The notes beneath the pieces were generated by a model. That model saw only the letters and a program-made list of their open reading frames with translations. It ran no database searches and was not told the origin of the DNA. The translations under genes and the position numbers were made by a program. From the NCBI GenBank assembly GCA_903857265.1, contig CAIODZ010000015.1, positions 1 to 64,000 of the forward strand: a stretch of DNA of 64,000 nt, given 5' to 3'. This DNA is from an uncultured Phycisphaerales bacterium. Lineage in GTDB: Bacteria > Planctomycetota > Phycisphaerae > Sedimentisphaerales > Anaerobacaceae. This document shows, piece by piece, positions 36,504-45,466 of this stretch (positions are counted from its first letter, which is position 1; each line of letters begins with the position of its first letter).

Positions 36504-37730
36504 TTAGCTGTTTTGTGCGGGAGCTAAGGAGAACTGGGCGAATTCGCCAAGAGGATACTCTTTAAGAAGGGCATTGATATCGGCGACGGTAACCGCCTTA
36601 ATCGCTTTTATGTCCTCTTCTATTTTTCTATACCGGCCAAGATACATCCAGTTGGAACCCAGTACACCTAACCGACCCATAGGCAATTCGTTCTTTATCA
36701 CCAGTGAGCTTAGGGCCTTGTTCTTGGCCTTGGCCAATTCGTCTTCCGTAACGCCTGCTTTCGTCAGGTCAGCGAATATCCTGCTAATAATTTCCATCGC
36801 TCTGGCGGCGTTTTCACTGCTGCATCGGATATACGTGTAATTTGCGCCTGTGCCGTCCATCGGAGCGAAGTCGAAAGACACCGTTTCGACTATCGCCTTA
36901 TCCACAAGCTCCCAGAAGAATCGCGACCCGACATCGTCGCCGACAATCATACTCAAAAGCTCCGCCGCAAATCGTTTATTACTCTGTGCGCTTACCGACG
37001 GACTCACAAGGCAAACATGCTCGCGGGAAAGATGGGCTTTTTCCAGTCGCTTTTTGTCTCTGCTGCCGCGAGTATCTGTAATTTTTCTTCCCACTTCAAA
37101 GCTTTCCCAGCCGGAGCAACCCGCCTCGATTATGTCGCGAATCTCGTCCCACTCAAAATTGCCCGCGAACACAGCGACCATATTATTCGGGGCGTATCGC
37201 TGCGAGAAATATCCACGCATCTGCTCGGCGGTCATAGCGTCTATCGATTCAACGCTGCCCAGAACGCTGTGGCCGCAGGGATGGCCCGCAAAATAAAGCT
37301 CCCGGCACTTGTCTATAACATCAAAACTGGGCTGGTCCTTATATCTTGCGATTTCTTCTTTGATGACATTTTTTTCCATGTTGAAATCTTCCGTGCGCAG
37401 TGCGGGCCTCATCATCTCTATCCAGAGCCGCGTTATTTCCGCCAGATACTCAGGCAAAACCGCTGCATAGTAAACCGTGCTTTCTTCGCCGGTTCCAGCA
37501 TTACACATAGCCCCAACTTTATCGAAGGCCTTGTTGACAGCGGCATAATCGAGCCGTTCGGTGCCCTTAAAGATCATATGTTCGAGAAAATGCGACACAC
37601 CGTTGATTTTCAAATCCTCATCGCGTGAGCCGGTCTTCACAAAAAATCCAACAGCGGTCGATTTAGCGCTCTTATTCACCTCGCCGATAACCGTCAGTCC
37701 GTTTTTTAATTTATGAATCTTAAATTCCAT
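36504..37730 (-). CDS. M16-family zinc metallopeptidase, catalytic partner
   Basis: 408 aa with the inverted zinc motif HFLEHMIFKG (about residue 47) and the downstream EK-V-EEI ligand segment (MEKNVIKEEIARY). This makes it the catalytic half of a two-subunit M16 (PqqF/MPP-like) enzyme. The C-terminal half lacks the usual Arg/Tyr substrate-clamp motif, reading SRFFWELVDKAIVETVSFD instead. Its start is seven bases after the previous gene, which carries the complementary half. It probably degrades peptides in the cytoplasm or periplasm; no signal peptide is seen. Confidence 0.9.
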   Translation of the reverse strand: MEFKIHKLKNGLTVIGEVNKSAKSTAVGFFVKTGSRDEDLKINGVSHFLEHMIFKGTERLDYAAVNKAFDKVGAMCNAGTGEESTVYYAAVLPEYLAEITRLWIEMMRPALRTEDFNMEKNVIKEEIARYKDQPSFDVIDKCRELYFAGHPCGHSVLGSVESIDAMTAEQMRGYFSQRYAPNNMVAVFAGNFEWDEIRDIIEAGCSGWESFEVGRKITDTRGSRDKKRLEKAHLSREHVCLVSPSVSAQSNKRFAAELLSMIVGDDVGSRFFWELVDKAIVETVSFDFAPMDGTGANYTYIRCSSENAARAMEIISRIFADLTKAGVTEDELAKAKNKALSSLVIKNELPMGRLGVLGSNWMYLGRYRKIEEDIKAIKAVTVADINALLKEYPLGEFAQFSLAPAQNS

Positions 37731-37737
37731 ATTTTTA

Positions 37738-38970
37738 CTATCCGACCTTCACTTCCTTCGGGCCTATCGTTACGACCGTAAAATCCATGAAGCGATTTTC
37801 TCGCAGGAAATTCAGCACCGAATCAACGCTCGTATTGTCGATTGCTTTTTTGATTTCGTCGAAGGTTCGCACCTTGCCTAACATATAGTAATCGCCCGCG
37901 ATTGAACCCGCCCTGCTGCTCGATGATTCGCTTTGCATAATAAGCGATGATTTCAAGCCGGCTTTGGCCCGCTGAAGTTCCTCTTCGCTGATACCCTCCG
38001 CCAAACGATTGAATTCCGCGACTATCACGTCGTACGCCTGTTGTGCCTTATCAGGCATTGTTCCCGTATAGCACCTTATCCCCGCCGCTTCTTTCATCGC
38101 ATGGTATTGCGCACCGACGGCGTAACAAAGCCCGCGTTTTTCCCTGACCTCGGTAAACAACCTCGCGCTCATCCCCCCCGACAGCACCGCCACGGCGACA
38201 CGGGCGTTATAATAATTCTTGTCACGCGCAGCAACAGTCGGCGTCATAAGCCCGATGTGTACCTGCGCGCCGTCATTGGGAATATGTTTATAGCGTCCCC
38301 GGCTTTCGCCTATTTTAAATGACTTGAACCGTTTGCCGGCCTTTGCGCCAAATATCTTTTCAACCTGGCGCACAACCGCGTCAAAATCGTATTTCCCCGC
38401 TACCGAAAAAATCATCCCGGCGGGATTGAATCTCTCGGCGATAATTTCCCTGGTCGTTTCAGGCGTAAGTGATTCGAGGTCCGCAATCTCTCCGGCGGAA
38501 CTTCTGCCTAACGGTTCAGGATAAAACTGCTCGCATAGTTTCAGCATAACCTTATGTCCAGGGTCATCATCAAGCCCTTTAACGCCTTCGATTGCCAGTT
38601 GCCTGGCCGGGATAAACTGCTCATCCTCAAGTTTTGGGCAAAGTATTATATCGCCATACAAATCAATCGCCGCAGCGAGGTTGCTCGCCTCCAGAGCCGC
38701 ACCAATTGAGATATTCGCGCTATCGACACCGGCTGAACGCTGAAGTCCCAACCCGTCGAGGGCGTCGCCTAACTGCATGTTGTCCCTTTGGCCTGCGCCG
38801 CGGAATACCCAGTCGGCTATCACATTGGCAGCACCGCAGCAGCCCGCGGGCATAACCGAAGCGCCGGCAGGCAGCATAAATCCGAACGCCACCGACTCCA
38901 CGGCTTCCATCCGCTCGCCGAGCAGCATCATCCCGTTGCTCAGCTTATGTTTGTCGAGTTTTTGTTTCAT
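37738..38970 (-). CDS. M16-family peptidase-like protein, non-catalytic partner
   Basis: 410 aa, same fold as its neighbour, but the zinc site HxxEH is replaced by ANVIADWVFRG, so it cannot bind catalytic zinc. It keeps the R/Y substrate motif RLFTEVREKRGLCYAVG that the neighbour lacks. Together the pair makes one complete M16 active site, as in mitochondrial processing peptidase or two-subunit bacterial M16B enzymes. It is the first gene of the operon. Confidence 0.88.
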   Translation of the reverse strand: MKQKLDKHKLSNGMMLLGERMEAVESVAFGFMLPAGASVMPAGCCGAANVIADWVFRGAGQRDNMQLGDALDGLGLQRSAGVDSANISIGAALEASNLAAAIDLYGDIILCPKLEDEQFIPARQLAIEGVKGLDDDPGHKVMLKLCEQFYPEPLGRSSAGEIADLESLTPETTREIIAERFNPAGMIFSVAGKYDFDAVVRQVEKIFGAKAGKRFKSFKIGESRGRYKHIPNDGAQVHIGLMTPTVAARDKNYYNARVAVAVLSGGMSARLFTEVREKRGLCYAVGAQYHAMKEAAGIRCYTGTMPDKAQQAYDVIVAEFNRLAEGISEEELQRAKAGLKSSLIMQSESSSSRAGSIAGDYYMLGKVRTFDEIKKAIDNTSVDSVLNFLRENRFMDFTVVTIGPKEVKVG

Positions 38971-39083
38971 ATCTCAATACATTCCGCAAAAGTGCCGGCG
39001 ATTGTAACCGCCGGAAGCCTCCCTTTCAAATGCGAAAAATAAAAACTAATATGTTCGCCCCCAACTTTGGCAATCTTTTATCC

Positions 39084-39112
39084 TTGAGATTAGGCCGAGG
39101 ATTCGATACAAT
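39084..39112 (+). promoter_or_regulatory. Promoter of the second GLUG gene
   Basis: TTGAGA (39084-39089) and TACAAT (39107-39112), 17 bases apart, about 36 bases before ATG 39148. Confidence 0.7.
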
Positions 39113-39147
39113 ATTAGTTAGATTATAAACGGGGAACAGAGGGTTTT

Positions 39148-41802
39148 ATGATGAAAGAGGTCATTTTGGCATTTCTAATTCTTTCCACAGCCATCTTCTG
39201 CCCCGCCATTGCCAAATACTCCGGCGGCTCTGGCGAAACAAACGATCCATACCAGATAGCAACAGCCGAAGACCTCAACGACATCGGCAACCACCCGGAG
39301 GATTTCAACAAGTGTTTCCTCCAGACAACCGACATCAATCTCGCCGCTTATACAGGCACGCAATTTAAAATCATTGGGTCTTTTTCTGGTGTTTTCGATG
39401 GTAATGGCCATAGCATATCTACCTTTACGTATCAATCTTCCTCTGCCACCTACATCGGTCTGTTCGGTTCCGTTACGACTTCTTATGCTCAGTTGAAAAA
39501 TATGATCTTGGTCGATCCCAACATAAATGGAGGAACGGGAAATTGTGTTGGCGCATTAGTTGGAAAACTATCTGATGCTTTTATATCAAATTGTTGTGTT
39601 AAAGGCGGTTGTGTTAAAGGCGGTGACTACATAGGTGGTTTATGTGGATGGAATTACAGAGGCACAATCAAAAATTGCTATGCGACTGCCTCTGTTAAGG
39701 GCATTTCTCATCTCGGTGGTCTGTGTGGATTGACTGACGAAGGTTCTATCAGCTACTGCTATGCAACAGGAACCATAATAGGAGAAGGACCTAGACTCGG
39801 CGGGCTGTGCGGACATAATGAACAATCTCAAATCAGGAACTGCTACGCAACGGGGTCTGTTACTGTTACCAGCTCTTCATTTTCTCTCGGTGGACTGTGT
39901 GGATCAAGCGACAGCGGATATATCAGCGACTGCTACGCAACTGGCTCTGTCACCGGTGACTATTTTATCGGTGGGTTATGTGGAAACAATTCCTACGGCA
40001 CAATCAGCAACTGCTACGCAACAGGAAATGTAATCGGCGGATATGAATCGTATGGAGTCGGCGGCTTATGTGGAAGTGGTGTCGATTGTACAATAATCAG
40101 TGGCTATTTTCTTGATACAGCAGGGCTGAATAATGGTTACGGAACGCCACGGAGGGATTGGCAAATGAGACAACAGAACACCTTTGTCGGCTGGGACTTC
40201 AATGATATATGGCATATCTGTGAAACCTATAACTACCCGAAACTTATCTGGCAAATTCTGCCGGGCGATATCGTTTGTCCTGACGGGGTCGATTTTTTAG
40301 ACCTTGAAGAACTGTGCAAGCAGTGGCTTTTAGAAGAAATACCGGCAGATTTGGCACCCTCTGGAGGCGATGGAATCGTCAATTTTGCGGACTTCGCTGT
40401 CTTTGCAGAACAATGGGGTATCACAAATGATATTAACGACTTACTCGACTTTGCTGGACAATGGCTCAAGGAGGGGATTCCTTACTGTTCTGCTGATATT
40501 GCACCTTTGCCCGATGGCGACGGAATCGTCAATTTCGCCGACTTTGCTCTTATGGCCGGGAGCTGGCCTACCATTTCTGTCACCGAGGCGACAAAACCCC
40601 AACCAGCCGACCATGCCACTAACGTAAGCAGAAACGTGATATTGCAATGGTTTCCCGGCCAAAGCTGCATGTCACACCACATCTTTTTTGGTACCGACTT
40701 CAACGAAGTAAACGACGCTGACATCAATAACACAAATGTGTATATGGGCAACCAAGTTGCCAACTACTGGGATACCAACAATTATGATTCAAATGGTCTT
40801 GATTTTAACACAACCTATTATTGGCGAATTGACGAATCAGCTTGGGGTCACACGATAAATGGCAATGTTTGGAGTTTTACAGTGGTTTCATTAGAGAAAG
40901 CAAAGAACCCGCAACCTTCGGACGGCCAAATGAATGTAAGCCCGTACATTGTTCTTAGCTGGTCAGCTGCGATGGATGCCGATTTGCACGATGTATATTT
41001 CGGGACAAGTTACAACAATGTCAATATTGCTGCACACGGTTCCGGCGAGTATAAGGGCAATCAGGTTGCGAATACGTGGGACACGAATAACTATGCACCT
41101 GCCGGCCTTAATTTCGACACGACATACTATTGGCGAATTGACGAGACAGCAACCGGAGGTTATGTAACAAAAGGCGATGTGTGGAGTTTTACTACCTTCC
41201 GTGAAATCGCAGCATGGTGGAAGTTTGACGAAGGAACAGGAACTATTGCCTATGATTCTGCTGGCAACAACAATGGAACTGTCTATGGAGCAACATGGAC
41301 AACCGGAAAAATCGGCGATGCATTAACTTTTGATGGCACCAACGATTACGTCGATTGTGGAAGCGGGCCAAGCAACTATGATAATATAACTGTAAGTGTA
41401 TGGATGAAAACGGCCACAGAGGGAGTTGTGGTCTCTAATCGTTACGGCGAATGGGGTTATGGTACATGGTATACACTGTCTTCAACGAGTATAGAAATTG
41501 GCGATAACAGCCAAGGGGGGTATAAGTATCTGAATTTCAACGCTACTACCCTTGATGGCTTATGGCATCATGTTGTCTATACAAAGAATGGAACGAACCA
41601 CGCAATTTATGTAGATGGTTCTCTGAACCAGGAGTTTACGTCTAATGCGGATATTAGCCAGAATTATCCAACATTCATTGGCAGAAGATGGACTAATGAT
41701 AGTCATATTTCTTGGTTTAACGGCATAATTGACGATGTGCGCATTTACAACAGGGCTATGACCGCGAAAGAAATTCACCAGATTTACCAACAAGGCTTAT
41801 AG
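39148..41802 (+). CDS. Secreted GLUG-repeat / dockerin-like / LamG protein, Cys variant
   Basis: 884 aa; AGAGGG precedes ATG 39148. The architecture is that of the 26695 gene: signal peptide, KYSGGSGETNDPYQI opening, GLUG repeats (about seven), DGIVNFADFAxFAxQW dockerin-like units, two Fn3-like modules, and a C-terminal LamG with AAWWKFDEGTGTIAYDSAG. Here nearly every GLUG unit reads GGLCG rather than GGLVG, next to the usual closing Cys (ISNC), making a ladder of cysteines along the beta-helix. It is likely surface-exposed and glycan-binding. Confidence 0.85.
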   Translation: MMKEVILAFLILSTAIFCPAIAKYSGGSGETNDPYQIATAEDLNDIGNHPEDFNKCFLQTTDINLAAYTGTQFKIIGSFSGVFDGNGHSISTFTYQSSSATYIGLFGSVTTSYAQLKNMILVDPNINGGTGNCVGALVGKLSDAFISNCCVKGGCVKGGDYIGGLCGWNYRGTIKNCYATASVKGISHLGGLCGLTDEGSISYCYATGTIIGEGPRLGGLCGHNEQSQIRNCYATGSVTVTSSSFSLGGLCGSSDSGYISDCYATGSVTGDYFIGGLCGNNSYGTISNCYATGNVIGGYESYGVGGLCGSGVDCTIISGYFLDTAGLNNGYGTPRRDWQMRQQNTFVGWDFNDIWHICETYNYPKLIWQILPGDIVCPDGVDFLDLEELCKQWLLEEIPADLAPSGGDGIVNFADFAVFAEQWGITNDINDLLDFAGQWLKEGIPYCSADIAPLPDGDGIVNFADFALMAGSWPTISVTEATKPQPADHATNVSRNVILQWFPGQSCMSHHIFFGTDFNEVNDADINNTNVYMGNQVANYWDTNNYDSNGLDFNTTYYWRIDESAWGHTINGNVWSFTVVSLEKAKNPQPSDGQMNVSPYIVLSWSAAMDADLHDVYFGTSYNNVNIAAHGSGEYKGNQVANTWDTNNYAPAGLNFDTTYYWRIDETATGGYVTKGDVWSFTTFREIAAWWKFDEGTGTIAYDSAGNNNGTVYGATWTTGKIGDALTFDGTNDYVDCGSGPSNYDNITVSVWMKTATEGVVVSNRYGEWGYGTWYTLSSTSIEIGDNSQGGYKYLNFNATTLDGLWHHVVYTKNGTNHAIYVDGSLNQEFTSNADISQNYPTFIGRRWTNDSHISWFNGIIDDVRIYNRAMTAKEIHQIYQQGL

Positions 41803-41886
41803 TTAACAGGCCTTTAATCCTCATATTCCCCAGCAGGGGCAAAATACCTTGAAATTGGGGCTGTCGCCCAATATGCTCTTGTGCTT

Positions 41887-42495
41887 ATGGAAAAAATAAA
41901 CGCAGTTATTTTTGATTGGGGCGGGGTCTTAATCGAAGACCCGGCGCCGGCATTATTCAAATATTGCGCAAATACGCTCGGCGTCGGCGAAGAGCAATAC
42001 GTAACCACATTCAATATCTGTATAAATGATTTCCAGACCGGGATAGTTACCGAACAACAGTTCTGGATGAATATGACTGAACGTCTCAATGTGCCGATGC
42101 CTAAAGCCGCTTCCCTCTGGACGGAGGCATTCACCGCAGCATACAAACCGAGGCAGGAGATGTTCTCGCTGGCGTTCCGATTGCGAAGGGCCGGCTGCAA
42201 AACCGCGATACTATCCAACACCGAAATGCCCGTTGCGGAATTGATAAATAAACTAAAATACGACGCGTTCGACGTAACGGTCTTGTCCTGTCTTGAAGGC
42301 ACAGCAAAACCCGGAAGAAAAATTTACGACCTCGCTCTCGCCCGACTCGGGATTCCCGCCAGACAAACCCTGTTTATCGACGACAAGCAGGAGAACATCG
42401 ACGGCGCAAAACAGGTCGGACTTCAAACGATTCTCTTTAAGGATGCCGAAAAGTCCAAAAAAGACATAGCTAGATTTTTCCCAAATGTTGTATAA
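41887..42495 (+). CDS. HAD-superfamily hydrolase (subfamily IA)
   Basis: 202 aa from ATG 41887; the track starts two codons earlier at a GTG. Motif I FDWGGVLIED carries the nucleophile Asp, motif II is ILSNTEMP, motif III the Lys of GTAKPGRKIY, and motif IV LFIDDKQENIDGA. The alpha-helical cap of about 80 residues is type C1. Such enzymes dephosphorylate small phosphorylated metabolites; the substrate is unknown. It is not clearly operonic. Confidence 0.88.
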   Translation: MEKINAVIFDWGGVLIEDPAPALFKYCANTLGVGEEQYVTTFNICINDFQTGIVTEQQFWMNMTERLNVPMPKAASLWTEAFTAAYKPRQEMFSLAFRLRRAGCKTAILSNTEMPVAELINKLKYDAFDVTVLSCLEGTAKPGRKIYDLALARLGIPARQTLFIDDKQENIDGAKQVGLQTILFKDAEKSKKDIARFFPNVV

Positions 42496-42552
42496 TGGTC
42501 ATAAGTCATAATTAACGATAGCCACACCGGCAGTAAAAGAACGGGTAAAACT

Positions 42553-43554
42553 ATGTCGCACAAGATGACTCGTCGCGGCCTCATCGCCGGCTCAATCGTT
42601 GGAGCCGCCGGCTTTGTCGGGCTGGAAGAAAGAATACTTTTAGCCGCTATGCAGGAGGGCGACCCGAACGCAATAAAACCACCCCCCGCAAATGAAGCCA
42701 AAATCCCCACAGGCAAGCTCGGCAACCTGACAATCAGCAGGATGATTATGGGAGGCAATCTCATCGGCGGCTGGGCACACGCACGAGACCTGATATACGC
42801 ATCGAAACTGTTCAAGGCATACAACACCGAGGAGAAAGTATTCCAGACGCTGCGCCTCGGAGAGCAATATGGCATCAACACCATCCTCATCGACGTATCT
42901 CAGATGGACATCGTCAACAAGTACAAAAAACTAAACGACAGCAAGCTCCAGATGATAGTATCCGTCAAGCCGCCGGAAGAAAATCCGATTGCCAATATCG
43001 ACGTCGCCGCAGATAAAGGCGCCTCAACAATATATCTGCACGGCGCGGCCGGCGACACCTTCGTGAAACAGGGACATGTAGATATTATTTCGAAAACGCT
43101 CGAACACATACGAAAGAAGGGCTTACAGGCGGGCGTCGGCTGTCATTCGGTTTACGTCCTGCAGCAGTGCAGGGACGTAAAAATCGAGCCCGATTACTGG
43201 GTAAAGACCTTCCACCACGACAAATACTGGTCGGCCCATCCAAAGGATAAACGCGAGCCGTTCAGCGTTGACGTCAAACAATCCGATAACCACGATGAAA
43301 TCCACGACAATATGTTCTGCCTTGAGCCAGAAGAGACAATCGAGTTTTTCAAGACCGAGAAGAAGCCCTGGATTGCCTTCAAAACGCTCGCCGCTGGCGC
43401 GATAACGCCCAAGAGCGGCTTCAAATACGCCTTTGAAAACGGCGCGGATTTCATAACCGTGGGCATGTTCGATTTCCAGATTGCCGAAGACACAGCCGCT
43501 GTCCGAGAAATCCTCGAAAAAACAAAAGAAAGACAGCGTCAGTGGCACAGTTAA
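42553..43554 (+). CDS. Tat-exported aldo/keto reductase-like protein, degenerate active site
   Basis: 333 aa. The N-terminus MSHKMTRRGLIAGSIVGAAGF is a twin-arginine signal. The rest follows the aldo/keto reductase barrel (LTISRMIMGGNLIGGW, QYGINTILIDVSQMD, IVSVKPP, IYLHGAAGD). Asp, Lys and His positions can be matched, but the catalytic Tyr is missing in DVSQMDIVNKY, so ordinary reductase chemistry is unlikely. Such planctomycete-type exported relatives have no known role. It follows the HAD gene by 57 bases. Confidence 0.72.
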   Translation: MSHKMTRRGLIAGSIVGAAGFVGLEERILLAAMQEGDPNAIKPPPANEAKIPTGKLGNLTISRMIMGGNLIGGWAHARDLIYASKLFKAYNTEEKVFQTLRLGEQYGINTILIDVSQMDIVNKYKKLNDSKLQMIVSVKPPEENPIANIDVAADKGASTIYLHGAAGDTFVKQGHVDIISKTLEHIRKKGLQAGVGCHSVYVLQQCRDVKIEPDYWVKTFHHDKYWSAHPKDKREPFSVDVKQSDNHDEIHDNMFCLEPEETIEFFKTEKKPWIAFKTLAAGAITPKSGFKYAFENGADFITVGMFDFQIAEDTAAVREILEKTKERQRQWHS

Positions 43555-43560
43555 ACGTCT

Positions 43561-43812
43561 TTAATGCAATTGTTTTTCGTCGGCCTTGTCGTCGGTTTTC
43601 TTTTTGAACCTGGATTTGAGTTTTTCCATAAATTTCTCAGCGGCGGCCCTTTGTTTGTCGTTAAGAAATTTCCTGAAAACAAACTGTCGAATACCCAGCA
43701 GTTCCAGGCCGATTAAAGCAAGCCATGAACCGGGCGTCAGGGGAGTCAATAACGCGAAAATCCCATATATAATCAGAATTACGCCAATTACTTTTTTAAT
43801 GATTGTCTTCAT
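43561..43812 (-). CDS. Small membrane protein (PGPGW-like)
   Basis: 83 aa with GGGGAAA before ATG 43812. Two hydrophobic stretches (VIGVILIIYGIFALLTPL and SWLALIGLELLGI) flank a TPLTPGSW turn resembling the PGPGW putative transmembrane domain. The C-terminal third is a strongly basic/acidic helix (KFMEKLKSRFKKKTDDKADEK). Function unknown. It converges on the Tat protein. Confidence 0.6.
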   Translation of the reverse strand: MKTIIKKVIGVILIIYGIFALLTPLTPGSWLALIGLELLGIRQFVFRKFLNDKQRAAAEKFMEKLKSRFKKKTDDKADEKQLH

Positions 43813-43893
43813 TTTCCCCGGTGATTATAAACCAGCCCGCGCAAACGGTCAAAGTTATTGCCAAACGACGCTGTTATTACTATAAAAAGAGCA

Positions 43894-44313
43894 ATGAACC
43901 ATCACTTGGCCATTTTGAAAAAGCAGTATTTAGACGCGATACTGACAGGACGCAAAACAATCGAGTTGCGTCTCTATCAGACAAGGCAGAAATGGCTTTC
44001 ACAAATAAGCGCGGGCGACAAAATCTTCCTCAAGGCAAGTTCAGGTCCCATTATGGCTACAGCAATAGTTGACAAGATAAAATACTACGAGAACCTGACC
44101 CCAGGGCAGATTTTAGAAATGCAAAAACAATACAATCAGCAAATCCTCGGCAACGAACAACACTGGCACCAAAAAGCAACCTCGCGATACGGGGTTCTGG
44201 TCTGGTTAAAAGACGTGCAGCCGATTCCTCATCAATTCATAAAAAAATTCGACTGGCGCGCCTGGGTTGTCCTGACGCCACAAGAAAATTTCGGATTGCT
44301 TATCCCCAAGTAA
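43894..44313 (+). CDS. ASCH-domain protein
   Basis: 139 aa from ATG 43894; the track begins at an upstream TTG. The N-terminal MNHHLAILKKQYLDAILTG ... IELRLYQTRQKW pattern and the later AGDKIFLKASSGPIMATAIV match the ASCH/PUA-like beta barrel, which binds RNA or nucleotides and in some cases hydrolyses N4-acylcytidine. It is a short single-domain protein between a membrane gene and rdgB, with which it converges. Confidence 0.7.
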   Translation: MNHHLAILKKQYLDAILTGRKTIELRLYQTRQKWLSQISAGDKIFLKASSGPIMATAIVDKIKYYENLTPGQILEMQKQYNQQILGNEQHWHQKATSRYGVLVWLKDVQPIPHQFIKKFDWRAWVVLTPQENFGLLIPK

Positions 44314-44318
44314 TACGA

Positions 44319-44924
44319 TTAAAGAATCTTCTCAAGATAAGTCCTTAACGAACGAATGGCGTTGCCGCGATGGGAAATTGCGTTTTTTTCTTCGGAGGTC
44401 ATCTGGGCGACGGTTTTATTCGATTCCGGCACAAAGAAAATCGGGTCATAACCAAAACCGTTCTCGCCCGCCGGCTTATCAATAATCACTCCCTCCAATT
44501 TCCCCGACGTCTCAATCAAAACCTTTTCCGGGCTTGCCAAACAAAGGCAGCACATAAATCGAGCCGTCCATTTTTCCCTTGGCACGCCCTCAAGCAGCTT
44601 TAAGACCTTGGCCATATTCTTATGGTCGATAAGTCCTCGATTTGCCTCTTTGACGCCTGAGAACCTTGCGCTTTTCACCCCCGGTTGTCCATTCAGCGCA
44701 TCAACCACTAATCCCGAATCATCCGCAAGGGTCCACAGGCCAGTCGCTTTTGCGTAACCGATTGCCTTTTTGCGTGCGTTCTCGGCAAATGTTTTACCGT
44801 CTTCCTCAATCTCGCCTACGTTGGGAAAATCCGACAAGCCAACCCATTCAATACCACCCGCCAGCATCTCACGCAGCTCTTTGAGCTTACCCGGATTCGT
44901 GCTGGCTACAAGTATCTTTCTCAT
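44319..44924 (-). CDS. rdgB: RdgB/HAM1 non-canonical purine NTP pyrophosphatase
   Basis: 201 aa. It hydrolyses dITP, XTP and ITP to keep deaminated purines out of nucleic acids. Landmarks are KILVASTNPGKLKEL, FAENARKKAIGYAKATG, ADDSGLVVDALNGQPGVKSARF, and the C-terminal GFGYDPIFFVPESNKTVAQM with SHRGNAIRSL. It is translationally coupled to the acetyltransferase upstream (ATGA overlap) and ends the arginine operon. Confidence 0.95.
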   Translation of the reverse strand: MRKILVASTNPGKLKELREMLAGGIEWVGLSDFPNVGEIEEDGKTFAENARKKAIGYAKATGLWTLADDSGLVVDALNGQPGVKSARFSGVKEANRGLIDHKNMAKVLKLLEGVPREKWTARFMCCLCLASPEKVLIETSGKLEGVIIDKPAGENGFGYDPIFFVPESNKTVAQMTSEEKNAISHRGNAIRSLRTYLEKIL

Positions 44925-45460
44925 AATCTAACGTCTGACCTCAAAAGGCCGAAAACATAAGCATCGTGCCATTTGCCTGTCGATTTTGCCCTTGCCGATT
45001 TGCGCTTCAAACCCTCTTTTTTGAAACCGATTTTCTTCAAAAGATTCGCTGAGGCCTTGTTTTCAACGAATACATCCGCCTGAAGCCGCACCAATTTCAG
45101 TTTGCGAAAAGCAAATTTAACTATTGCTTTCAGCGCTTCGACGGTAATCCCCTGTCTCCAGTATTTTTTACCCAGCCAGTAACCTACTTCAGCTTTGGCG
45201 CTGAATTTGTCGTAACTGACAAAACCAATCATGCCAACAAGTTTTCCTGAGTGTTTCAGTATTATCCCGAAATTATACGGATTATGCTTTGCTTTTTTCC
45301 GGCGCAGTTTTATGAAATCCTTCGCGTCTTTGACGCGATAAGGGTATGGGACAACTCCTAAATATCTTGTTACATCGAGGTGATTGGCGTTGGTCGAAAT
45401 ATCCGCCGCGTCTTTAAGAGTGGGAGGCCTTAAAATCAATCTCTCTGTTACAATCCGCAT
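44921..45460 (-). CDS. GNAT-family N-acetyltransferase (RimJ/RimL type)
   Basis: 179 aa with the opening TERLILRPPTLKDAADI and the acetyl-CoA loop in AEVGYWLGKKYWRQGITVEAL. VFVENKASANLLKKIGFKKEG completes the RimJ/RimL-like pattern. It probably acetylates a protein N-terminus or a small amine. It lies between argF (six-base gap) and rdgB (ATGA overlap). Confidence 0.86.
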   Translation of the reverse strand: MRIVTERLILRPPTLKDAADISTNANHLDVTRYLGVVPYPYRVKDAKDFIKLRRKKAKHNPYNFGIILKHSGKLVGMIGFVSYDKFSAKAEVGYWLGKKYWRQGITVEALKAIVKFAFRKLKLVRLQADVFVENKASANLLKKIGFKKEGLKRKSARAKSTGKWHDAYVFGLLRSDVRL

Positions 45461-45466
45461 CTGCCT

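Noticed and set aside
41814-42302. 162-aa minus-strand ORF
   Set aside because: Antisense to the HAD gene, which has all four HAD motifs.
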